A DNA stretch of 64,000 nt from Kazachstania africana CBS 2517 (taxonomy: Eukaryota > Ascomycota > Saccharomycetes > Saccharomycetales > Saccharomycetaceae), in NCBI RefSeq assembly GCF_000304475.1, contig NC_018951.1, forward strand, positions 124,001 through 188,000, written 5' to 3'. Position 1 is the stretch's first letter, and every line of letters starts with the position of its first letter. Positions 53,684-64,000 of the stretch are shown here, piece after piece. A model generated the notes under the pieces. It was not told the DNA's origin. It did no database searches and worked only from the letters and a program-made list of their open reading frames with translations. Position numbers and translations under genes: made by a program.

Positions 53684-54101
53684 ATAATGAGCTGATTTTA
53701 GTTGTTTTTTCTTCACCAGACTCAGACATAAAGTATTTATAAAATACTATTATATATATTTTTAATGATTTTATGATTTGTTTACTAAATTTATTATTTT
53801 ATCACGTCGTCTTGACATAAAAGTAAAATAAAAGAAAACAGGTAAGTGGAACATACCAATAGAAAGATGCAAGCAACTGGATATGATTCAATATTTCTAA
53901 ATTGTTGAACCAAACTTGAGACTGTTAATGGTTCCACAACGATAAAGTTTTTACTAGATGTATTATGAGACAGACATAGTTTAACAATATGATGCAAATA
54001 TGAATTAACAGGATGATTTTTCTTAATTATCTTATATAGAGAGAAATATAATCAAATATACTTTCTAATAATATTTGATATGTATTGATATAGTTCATTG
54101 T

Positions 54102-54262
54102 ATTGCAAGGAAAGTCAATTCCTTGCAATTGAATGACTCTTATTAGTACTAGAAGCTAAATTCTAGCTTCTATTCTTTATTTCAAATAGACATTGAGGAT
54201 TGGAAACCTTTCAACATAAATAAATGTTTATTTATAGATAACATTGAGGTTACGCAACTCAA
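54102..54262. repeat. Cluster of four short hairpins
   Basis: Four stem-loops lie in 161 bases. First, ATTGCAAGGAA/TTCCTTGCAAT (11 bp, loop 6; 54102-54129), extendable outward by CATT/AATG. Second, TAGAAGCTA/TAGCTTCTA (9 bp, loop 5; 54150-54172). Third, ATAAATAAA/TTTATTTAT (9 bp, loop 2; 54216-54235). Fourth, a weaker TTGA-GTT/AAC-TCAA stem at 54244-54262. Spacing is regular at about 50 bases. Confidence 0.75.
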
Positions 54263-54691
54263 CTTAAAATTGGGACGTGAAAGTTTTATAGACAACGTCA
54301 CTATTGAGATTTGATTGAATAACCACGTGGCTGTTCACATTGGGATGATTAACAATATCTTAGGGTGCGCTGTACTTTTACCCTTATCTAATCAGATATT
54401 TAGTCAATAATATTTTATTTCTTGTACTTTGCTGTTTGTTACCTAATACTTCGTTTAATGATTTATATAGCATACACTTCGATTATACTGAAAATGCTGC
54501 TAATACAAACATTGACAAGAGAAATTCAACAAGTTATGAGCCTTGATGTCCATTGTTTTGTTGCTATCGCAATTGAATCTATATCTACTGTCAAATTTCG
54601 GAAATGTATCGTAGGCTGGCATTGAGCGTTACCTTTCGGCGACCATCTGTTGCAAAACACCAATACTACTTGACATGTCCATGGAATGCAA

Positions 54692-54733
54692 AGAAATAAG
54701 GTGATGCGATAGTAGTCACATCACTTTATTTCT
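54692..54733. repeat. 15-base imperfect inverted repeat
   Basis: AGAAATAAGGTGATG at 54692-54706 pairs with CATCACTTTATTTCT at 54719-54733, with one mismatch that would be a G-U pair in RNA and a 12-base loop. Confidence 0.8.
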
Positions 54734-55707
54734 AGCAAAGCTGGCTGACAATTTACCGTGGAATCCACTTGGAACTCTAACTAGCTTGAACACAGAATCA
54801 TAAGTCTGTCAACGCACCATCTGCCCATGGTACATTGTAGTGAAGGTAACGCGTTTGGTGTTCGTAAGAAACTGGACGAAACGCAATAAATCTTGAAACA
54901 AAGCATTACACAGCGATGTCATGGAAGGCAAAGGGAAATTCACGACTATTACGATTGCAAAATCAAGGAAAGCTTTTTAAGCCTAAGAGCTAGTCCAGGG
55001 AGACATACTAATTGTACATTTCCCTTCGTGCAACATCGATATAGAAAAGCTGTTAGATTAATGCCTGTGGGAGGTCAAATTCTCATATACCCACGTAAAC
55101 AATTCATAAAAACTACAAGATCTGTAATAAAACAATTCAAACCAGCATATTTCCAAAATTTGACAGCTTAGGCGGTCTGCAACAGAGGTAATAAAAATCA
55201 AGACCCCTAACCTGTTGAACTAACTGTAACAGCCGTTGCACCACAAATGAGCTAGTACAAATCAAAGAACGTCCCGACCGAGTATAGAACATATGGCAAC
55301 TGATAGACTCATCCTTTTTCTTTTTCCCACCATCTATCATGGTTCATCTTGCATAACCACCGCTGCAACTCGCGCATTTCTAACAGACATAACATCCACA
55401 GTCATGCTAGGGACCTTATCCATCAACATAGATGGCTCAACGATTCATAGAGACGTCTTATTCACTGCTCAAATCTGTAGTTCCTTCCGGGTTATGCAGC
55501 CCACGTGACTAGTAATGCACTTTAAGAGGACAACGTGTATGGGCTGCCATAACTTTTTTTTTTTCTTTTCGTAAGCTCTCAAAAATTTTCTCGTAATTTT
55601 TCCTCATTTAAGAACAACTAGTATTTACATTTCGCCACGCTGCTTATATCCAGTAGACAAGTTTACTAAAACTTACACTAATTACCATATCACTTCATTG
55701 ATCAAAA

Positions 55708-57468
55708 ATGATTTCTCACGCTCAAGAGGCCTTCCAAAATTTCCAGAATCAACTAAATAACAATATAACAAAATTTGAAGATCAATACATCTCAGAAGAA
55801 GAAGAAGATTATTGTCCATTATGTATCGAACCATTAGATATTACAGATAAGAATTTTTTCCCATGCCCATGTGGCTATCAGATTTGTCAGTTTTGTTACA
55901 ATAATATTAGACAGAATCCTGAATTAAACGGTAGATGCCCAGCATGTCGTCGTAAATATGATGATGAAAATGTACGATACGTGGTTCTATCACCTGAAGA
56001 ATTGAAATTAGAAAGAGCCAAACAGGCGAAGAAAGAGAAGGAGAGGAAACTGAGAGAAAAGGAACGTAAAGAAAATGAATATAATAATAGAAAACATTTA
56101 GCTGGTATGAGAGTCATTCAGAAAAACTTAGTCTATGTTGTGGGCATTAATCCTCCAGTTCCATATGAAGAAGTGGCTAATACCTTGAAATCTGATAAAT
56201 ATTTTGGTCAATATGGTAAGATTAATAAGATAGTTGTTAATAAGAAGACACCTCATGGTGATAATGATAATAGTAGTACCAGCACCTATCACCATCGTTC
56301 GCCAGGGTATGGTGTCTATATTACGTATGCGTCAAAGGATGATGCTGCTAAATGTATCACTCAGGTAGATGGTACCTATATGGATGGCAGATTAATCAAA
56401 GCTGCCTACGGTACTACGAAATATTGTTCATCTTATTTAAGAGGTTTACCATGTCCAAATCCAAATTGTATGTTTTTGCATGAACCGGGTGAGGAGGCAG
56501 ATTCATTCAATAGAAGAGAATTACATAATAAACAACAACAGCAGTTGCAACAGCAACAGCAACAACAGATTGGACATGGTACACCATCTTCAGCTCATAG
56601 TAATATTTACACAAAACACCTACCAAATTCAAGTCATACTTTCTCCTCTCTGAATAGTCATCATTCTGCAACAACATCTCCAGCACCAATAAGAACGCAA
56701 CTAAATTCACATGAATCACATAATAACACTGGTCACCCAACTCCTTCCTTAACTCCGGCACCGGTACCAGCTGGATCAAATCCATGGGGTATCACACAAT
56801 CTTCTACTCCAGTAACATCTTTAAATCTTTCCAAAAACACGAGCTCCAATCATTTACCATCATTGTCAGATACACATAACAGTAACATTCCTAACACAAC
56901 TACGGCCACCTCTCCAATAGAATCAACATCTCATCATAATAAGAAGAAGAATGCCACCAATGAAAAGCAATATTGCGATCCATATGATTCATTGAACATT
57001 GCAGTTAAATTTTTGGATGAAAGAATTACTGAATTATCGAATTACGAGAATAAGAGGACTAAATTAAGATCCAATATTATTGACGAATCTCAATATAAAA
57101 ACTATCCATCACTATTTTCATGGGATAATATTGAACCAAGTGAAAAGAGCGATAACGTCTTGTCCAAGAAACTAGTTGAAATCCTCTCTATAAAACCAAT
57201 CGACTATTCTGCATCCGTTGTAGAATTCTTACAAAGTGTCAATGTAAATAATGGTACTGACAGACAGGATGATAACAGCATTCAAGAGCAACAGCAACAG
57301 CAAGTGATTTCAGAACAACAAACTCCTGTCGCCCATGCTAACTTGCCACCAGGTATTTTCCCCCAACAATTTACACAGCCACAAACTAAGACTGAACCTT
57401 TACCAAGCAATTCAAGCGATCTTTTAAATCAACTGATCAACGGTAGAAGGGTTGTTGCAGGGAATTGA
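55708..57468 (+). CDS. MOT2: Ccr4-Not E3 ubiquitin ligase Mot2/Not4
   Basis: The 586-residue product (587 in S. cerevisiae, YER068W) has a C4C4 RING at residues 36-80 (CPLCIEPL through CPACRRKY), a Lys/Glu-rich helical linker at 95-125, an RRM at about 135-235 and a CCCH zinc finger (CSSYLRGLPCPNPNCMFLH) at about 238-258. The long C-terminus is Ser/Thr/Pro/Gln-rich with Gln runs. It is the ubiquitin ligase of Ccr4-Not, acting in mRNA decay, ribosome quality control and transcription. Confidence 0.96.
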   Translation: MISHAQEAFQNFQNQLNNNITKFEDQYISEEEEDYCPLCIEPLDITDKNFFPCPCGYQICQFCYNNIRQNPELNGRCPACRRKYDDENVRYVVLSPEELKLERAKQAKKEKERKLREKERKENEYNNRKHLAGMRVIQKNLVYVVGINPPVPYEEVANTLKSDKYFGQYGKINKIVVNKKTPHGDNDNSSTSTYHHRSPGYGVYITYASKDDAAKCITQVDGTYMDGRLIKAAYGTTKYCSSYLRGLPCPNPNCMFLHEPGEEADSFNRRELHNKQQQQLQQQQQQQIGHGTPSSAHSNIYTKHLPNSSHTFSSLNSHHSATTSPAPIRTQLNSHESHNNTGHPTPSLTPAPVPAGSNPWGITQSSTPVTSLNLSKNTSSNHLPSLSDTHNSNIPNTTTATSPIESTSHHNKKKNATNEKQYCDPYDSLNIAVKFLDERITELSNYENKRTKLRSNIIDESQYKNYPSLFSWDNIEPSEKSDNVLSKKLVEILSIKPIDYSASVVEFLQSVNVNNGTDRQDDNSIQEQQQQQVISEQQTPVAHANLPPGIFPQQFTQPQTKTEPLPSNSSDLLNQLINGRRVVAGN

Positions 57469-57688
57469 ACTATAAAAGGTGTATATAGAAGTAACCAGAT
57501 AGTTGTATGTAAAAAGTAAATAGAAAACATCAAAAATTATTGTGCTATTAATGATATGGAAAGTTGAAAACTAAGCCAAAAAAATTTCTCGCTACTCTCC
57601 TTTAGTCAAAAAAAATAAAGTATGGAGGGACATTTCATTATGGGAAATATGATGGAAGGAGGCAAGAATAGAGAAGAGATTAGAAACG

Positions 57689-58546
57689 ATGTCCTATAAT
57701 ATATCGAAGTTCCCATCCGATGTTACTAGATTATTCAAGCCTAACCCGCCATTACCATACAAGAGGCCGTCTGATTATCCAGAGGAACAAAGAAGGACGA
57801 ATCCGAATATTACACCGGTTTCAAACTATCTGGCCCAGCTCACTGATTATATAAATGAATATTCTGATGGTACACCTAATAAACATTTGGAAGCATATGA
57901 AGAAATAAGAACGAGTCAACTCCAAAATCTGGAATACTTACATAATGAATTACAAAAATGGGATCCGATGAATGATGTAAACTCACAAAATACAGATCCA
58001 TACAAGACAATTTTTATTGGTAGATTACCTTACAATGTGACAGAAATAGAATTGCAAAAGATATTCATCAAATTTGGAGAGATTGAAAAGATACGGATCG
58101 TTAAAGATATAAAGACAGACAAACCAAAGGGATACGGGTTTATACTGTTTAACGAAGCCAATGCTGCCAAAATGGCCGTTAGAGAGATTGGAACCCACAG
58201 AGGCATAGAAATCAATGGAAGATCGTGCATTGTAGACATTGAACGAGGAAGAAGTGTCAAATATTTCAAGCCTCGAAGACTGGGGGGTGGATTGGGTGGT
58301 AGAGGAAGCTCTGAAAGAAGAACAAACAGATTCAAAGAGCCTGGCAGAAATACAAAAATGGATCACTACAATCGTCCTCCAAGATCACATCACGGTATAT
58401 CTACTGCTGTTCCATTATCAACACCAAGCAGATATCAGCAACCTATTACGTATCATGACCAACCTCCGGTGACTAGTTACAGATCAAGGACGGCCAGAAC
58501 GACCAAGTCATCCACTGATCATCGCTCGGAAGTTCCCGACTACTAA
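57689..58546 (+). CDS. SNP1: U1 snRNP 70K protein Snp1
   Basis: The 285-residue product (300 in S. cerevisiae, YIL061C) matches U1-70K. The N-terminal U1-70K segment (ISKFPSDVTRLFKPNPPLP) is followed by an RRM at about 107-185 with RNP2 IFIGRL and RNP1 KGYGFILF. Next is the conserved RGRSVKYFKPRRLGGGLGGR. The tail is Arg/Ser/Thr-rich and ends PDY like S. cerevisiae Snp1. It binds stem-loop I of U1 snRNA for 5' splice-site recognition. S. cerevisiae keeps it on chromosome IX; here it lies between MOT2 and ARG5,6. Confidence 0.95.
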   Translation: MSYNISKFPSDVTRLFKPNPPLPYKRPSDYPEEQRRTNPNITPVSNYLAQLTDYINEYSDGTPNKHLEAYEEIRTSQLQNLEYLHNELQKWDPMNDVNSQNTDPYKTIFIGRLPYNVTEIELQKIFIKFGEIEKIRIVKDIKTDKPKGYGFILFNEANAAKMAVREIGTHRGIEINGRSCIVDIERGRSVKYFKPRRLGGGLGGRGSSERRTNRFKEPGRNTKMDHYNRPPRSHHGISTAVPLSTPSRYQQPITYHDQPPVTSYRSRTARTTKSSTDHRSEVPDY

Positions 58547-58638
58547 CTGACTGACCGACTAACGTTTCTCTGACACATTTTTTTGCATGTCGCTCTTCAT
58601 ATCACTTAAGAGTCACATTTTTTTTTCATACCACTGTA

Positions 58639-58645
58639 TGAGTCA
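58639..58645. promoter_or_regulatory. Gcn4-type site upstream of ARG5,6
   Basis: TGAGTCA, 138 bases before the ARG5,6 ATG; GAGTCA occurs again near 58609. ARG5,6 is under general amino-acid control in S. cerevisiae. Confidence 0.6.
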
Positions 58646-58758
58646 GTCTTACGCGCTGTGACCTGCGCTTAACGATCAATATATAATGGCCGCATAAGAT
58701 TCGCTTTCTTTTGCCTTTAGATGATTCTGTCATTTTAATTCTCTCTTTAGGGTTCTAA

Positions 58759-61299
<2,541 letters not shown>

Positions 61300-61371
61300 A
61301 ATTATTATATAATATGTAGAATATGATACATTTACAATACATTTATGAAGATATTTTGTTTTTACCCGGCG

Positions 61372-61378
61372 TTTTGCC
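61372..61378. promoter_or_regulatory. Reb1-type site between ARG5,6 and ARC15
   Basis: TTACCCG, the Reb1 core, 171 bases upstream of the ARC15 ATG and 73 bases after the ARG5,6 stop. Reb1 organises nucleosome-free promoters and can also stop Pol II from the upstream gene. Confidence 0.5.
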
Positions 61379-61548
61379 TTCTTTAATAAGAGACTGAGAC
61401 TTGCCCCTATAAGGCATTTCCCGGACAAACAGCAAGCAAAAAAAAATTATGTGGTTGAAGTAATTTGAATGAGTGAGTTACATACAATCTCCTTAACGGA
61501 CAATTAATCGACAATTAGTCAATACTATAGACCAGCAGAGTGATAATA

Positions 61549-62010
61549 ATGTCAGATTGGAGAAGAATTGATATTGATGCATATGATCCTGAAAGTGGGA
61601 GATTAAATAGGGAAGACCTAATACCTTCATATCCTAACCAAATAACATTACAAGATTTACAGCCTACAATTTCACAATTACGTTCCTTTGCAAATAGCGG
61701 TGATATAAATTCAGCCATTCAGCTGGCCACAAGCGACGTTCCCTATAATACTGATGAACAGACTAAACTGCAATATGTGTATGCGGTGTTAGAAGTTTTG
61801 GTTCAAGTTAGACAAGCTGATGTCATTAATATCATCAAAGGCTTGAATTCTCAACAACAGGATTCACTTGCGAAATTTCTATATAAAGGTATGTCGATGC
61901 CTGAAGGCCAGAAAAACGGCGGTATATTACTATCCTGGTTCGAGAAGTTGACCCAAGTAGCAGGTGTTACCCCCATTGTACATTACTTATCGGATAGAAG
62001 AACCGTATAA
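61549..62010 (+). CDS. ARC15: Arp2/3 complex subunit Arc15 (ARPC5/p16)
   Basis: From the ATG at 61549 (MSDWRRIDIDAYDPESG) the product has 153 residues (154 in S. cerevisiae, YIL062C). The three preceding in-frame codons start at a GTG and are not used. The DWRRIDIDAYDPESG opening and the C-terminal LLSWFEKLTQVAGVTPIVHYL are typical. It is the p16 subunit of the actin-nucleating Arp2/3 complex at cortical patches. It is another gene of the S. cerevisiae chromosome IX block, here between ARG5,6 and an RNR1-type gene. Confidence 0.95.
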   Translation: MSDWRRIDIDAYDPESGRLNREDLIPSYPNQITLQDLQPTISQLRSFANSGDINSAIQLATSDVPYNTDEQTKLQYVYAVLEVLVQVRQADVINIIKGLNSQQQDSLAKFLYKGMSMPEGQKNGGILLSWFEKLTQVAGVTPIVHYLSDRRTV

Positions 62011-62948
62011 GAATATACTTATATATACATGTAATTTGAAAAGAGCAAATCGCCACAACATCGTAGCCTTAATCAGTTAGCCCTGGATTGTTTTGAACAG
62101 AAAATTGTTTCTACTTGATTAAATGCTGTGCTGTCCCTATTGCCCCAGCAACAAGCCTCTTGTGGCAACAAGGAAATGGTTGTATAGTTACCATACAAAA
62201 CAACTGTTACAAATTTGTACATTTCATTAATGTATTGCGTTAATACCATATGTAGTCCTAAAACAGACATGCAACACAACGTTGCCGTTTCTACGAGATA
62301 CCAAACCCATGTAACCACAGTAACCAGGTCCTAAACAGGAAAAAATCCCATGTTCTCTAGGAGTAGAAAGTCATGGAACGCGTAAACAGCACCTCACTCT
62401 TTTCATTTCACGTGTCCTCATTCGTCTCAGACCACCTCGAATGGAATAATTATTTCTCACAAATTTTATGATCGATTTATTCTTTTACTAGTTTTGCATC
62501 AACGGTTTCCATAGAAATCATAGTAGTAACCATGACGCGTGAAAGAATTTTAAAGGAGAAAAGAAGAAAAAAACTGACGCGTTTTTCTTCCCGCAACGGA
62601 AGAAGAAATTTTGATTTGTAATGAGAGGAAGGCACTTTTGATGGGTGAGAAATTCGAAAGAGAATAAACTACTGTTTTGTTTACGCGTTTCGCGTCTGTT
62701 TCTATGAAGTACTTCTACTGCATTTCTTAGTGATATTTACATTTACTAGGTGAAATTTTTTACTTTCTCTTTAGATACAAACTGGGAAACCAAAGAAAAA
62801 AAAGATATATAAAGTATCAGGTTTATTTTATTAGTTTCGTTCTATTTTCCTTCTTTTCTTTATTTCAATATTCTTCTCCAATAGTTCTGCAAGTTCTTTA
62901 AACGACAAGAGAACATTATCCATATATATTCCGTGTCACTTTTTTGCC
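62011..62948. other. RNR1-like promoter region
   Basis: This 938-base gap carries four ACGCGT boxes (listed below), possible degenerate X-box-like sequences (GTTTCCATAGAAAT at 62505, GTAACCATGAC at 62526) and a T/C-rich stretch before the ATG. No ORF is recognised. Confidence 0.6.
62378..62688. promoter_or_regulatory. Four MCB boxes upstream of the RNR1-like gene
   Basis: ACGCGT occurs at 62378-62383, 62535-62540, 62577-62582 and 62683-62688, with a further CGCGTC at 62691. All lie within 571 bases of the ATG. This is an RNR1-type G1/S (MBF) promoter. Confidence 0.75.
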
Positions 62949-64000
62949 ATGTACGTTATAAAAAGAGACGGTCGTAAAGAACCAGTCAGATTCGATAAAA
63001 TCACCGCAAGAATTTCCCGTTTATGTTACGGTTTAGATCCTACTCATGTTGATGCTGTCAAAGTCACTCAACGTATCATCACAGGTGTCTACGAGGGTGT
63101 AACCACCAGTGAATTAGACAACTTAGCTGCTGAAACCTGTGCCTTCATGACTACTCTCCATCCAGATTATGGCCAGTTAGCTGCAAGATTAGCAATCTCG
63201 AACTTGCACAAACAAACTACGAAACAATTTTCTAAAGTTGTTGAAGATTTACACGCTTACGTAAACCCAAGGAATGGTAGACATGCTCCTTTGGTTTCTG
63301 AAGAACTTTTACAAATCGTCAAGGACCATAAAGATGAGATTAACTCTGCCATCGTTTACGACAGAGATTATCAATTCACATATTTCGGTTTTAAGGCTTT
63401 GGAACGTTCTTACCTTTTAAGACTAAACGGTGAAGTCGTCGAACGTCCACAACACTTGATCATGAGAGTTGCTTTAGGTATTCACGGTGATAACATTGAA
63501 GCCGCTATTGAAACTTATAACTTGATGTCTCTAAAATACTTTATTCACGGTTCTTCCACTTTATTCAACGCTGGTACTGTAAATTCTCAAATGTCCTCAA
63601 GTTATACAGTCGCTATGAAAGATGATTCTATCGAAGGTATTTATGACACATTAAAAGAATGTGCTTTAGTCTCAAAGAGCGCAGGTGGTATGGGTCTACA
63701 TGTTACTAATATTCGTAGTACAGGCTCTTATATCGCTGGTACTAACGGTACATCCAACGGTATTATTCCTATGGTTCGTGTCTACAACAACACTGCTCGT
63801 TTCGTTGACCAAGGTGGTAACAAGAGACCAGGTGCCGTCGCTATGTACATTGAACCATGGCACGCAGATATCTTTGATTTCATCGATGTCAAAAAGACAA
63901 GTGGTAAAGATGAAATTCGTGCTAGAGATTTACTACCAGCTTTATGGGTTCCTGATTTATTCATGCAACGTGTTCACGAAGATGGTGACTGGACTCTTTT
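62949..64000 (+). CDS. RNR1: Ribonucleotide reductase large subunit, RNR1-like, lacking redox Cys218; cut by window end
   Basis: 350 codons are visible. The ATP-cone ([17 protein letters not shown]) spans about 1-90. The specificity-site and loop residues are intact: [27 protein letters not shown] and [11 protein letters not shown]. The active-site strand differs from other large subunits: the usual NAGTPRPQMSSCF is [13 protein letters not shown], so residue 218 (bases 63600-63602, AGT) is Ser, not Cys. The preceding HASPTLF is HGSSTLF. Cys218 normally forms the disulfide that reduces the ribose. The frame is clean. Synteny with ARG5,6 and ARC15 fits RNR1/RNR3 ohnologs. It may be a regulatory pseudoenzyme; the second half (Cys428, Cys443) is not visible. 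Confidence 0.93.
   Translation, partial: MYVIKRDGRKEPVRFDKITARISRLCYGLDPTHVDAVKVTQRIITGVYEGVTTSELDNLAAETCAFMTTLHPDYGQLAARLAISNLHKQTTKQFSKVVEDLHAYVNPRNGRHAPLVSEELLQIVKDHKDEINSAIVYDRDYQFTYFGFKALERSYLLRLNGEVVERPQHLIMRVALGIHGDNIEAAIETYNLMSLKYFIHGSSTLFNAGTVNSQMSSSYTVAMKDDSIEGIYDTLKECALVSKSAGGMGLHVTNIRSTGSYIAGTNGTSNGIIPMVRVYNNTARFVDQGGNKRPGAVAMYIEPWHADIFDFIDVKKTSGKDEIRARDLLPALWVPDLFMQRVHEDGDWTL

Larger units (their letters stand above)
53684..55707. other. 2-kb gene-free region before MOT2 with hairpin cluster
   Basis: This is the longest gap of the window. Short frames on both strands (for example 54893-55171 forward) have no recognisable product. Several inverted repeats in 54102-54262 and one at 54692-54733 stand out and are listed separately. 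No LTR, tRNA or conserved snRNA is recognised. Confidence 0.55.

Noticed and set aside
54893..55171. 92-codon forward frame in the gap before MOT2
   Set aside because: Composition is not protein-like for this genome and no motif is recognised.
53684..55707. Possible centromere in the longest gene-free gap
   Set aside because: I found no CDEI-AT-rich-CDEIII arrangement, and the syntenic S. cerevisiae segment has no centromere. Some yeasts have unusual centromeres, so this is not fully excluded.

Overview
The window is a gene-dense, AT-rich stretch of a budding yeast nuclear chromosome (Saccharomycetaceae). Two spliced genes carry yeast-type TACTAAC branch points, and there are two tRNA genes. 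Gene content and order follow Saccharomyces cerevisiae chromosome V from YER044C (ERG28) to YER070W (RNR1) almost gene for gene. AGE2, SNP1 and ARC15, which in S. cerevisiae lie on the sister chromosome IX block left by the whole-genome duplication, sit here inside the chromosome V-type block. Many other chromosome IX genes expected in an unduplicated ancestor (NOT3, MET30, NEO1, FIS1 and others) are absent. This points to a post-duplication species outside Saccharomyces, such as a Naumovozyma or Kazachstania relative, that resolved some duplicate pairs the other way. The species call is inference.

Layout. Bases 1-7871 hold IRR1 (partial), RSC8 and IRC5: cohesin, the RSC remodeler and an LSH-type SNF2 ATPase. 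S. cerevisiae keeps these on other chromosomes (IX and VI). Bases 8133-16522 hold ERG28, MEI4 (with a hidden first exon), ACA1, SPO73 and SAP1. Bases 17062-24158 hold CAJ1, tRNA-Gln, ISD11, TPA1, RSM18 and HOM3, with JHD1 missing. Bases 24885-30829 hold AGE2, PIC2, GIP2 and HIS1. Bases 31284-42768 hold three FCY2-family permeases around RPL34A, HMF1, PET117 and PCL6. Bases 42877-53683 hold CEM1, GPP2, THO1, VHR2, ICL1, tRNA-Ser and RGI1. Bases 55708-64000 hold MOT2, SNP1, ARG5,6, ARC15 and an RNR1-like gene cut by the window end.

Functional themes: amino-acid synthesis (HOM3, HIS1, ARG5,6, each with an upstream TGAGTCA Gcn4-type site); mitochondrial function (ISD11, RSM18, PIC2, PET117, CEM1); carbon and osmotic adaptation (ICL1, RGI1, GPP2, GIP2); meiosis and sporulation (MEI4, SPO73); chromatin and RNA (IRR1, RSC8, IRC5, THO1, MOT2, SNP1); nucleobase uptake and dNTP synthesis (FCY2 family, RNR1-like).

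Most notable: the RNR1-like large subunit of ribonucleotide reductase has serine at residue 218, the position of an essential redox cysteine, plus a cluster of nearby active-site changes. Its allosteric parts look intact and its promoter carries four ACGCGT boxes. It looks like a catalytically dead but still cell-cycle-expressed large subunit. Other points are an ARG5,6 protein without a visible mitochondrial presequence, a cluster of hairpins in the 2-kb gene-free gap before MOT2, and strong inverted repeats in permease promoters.
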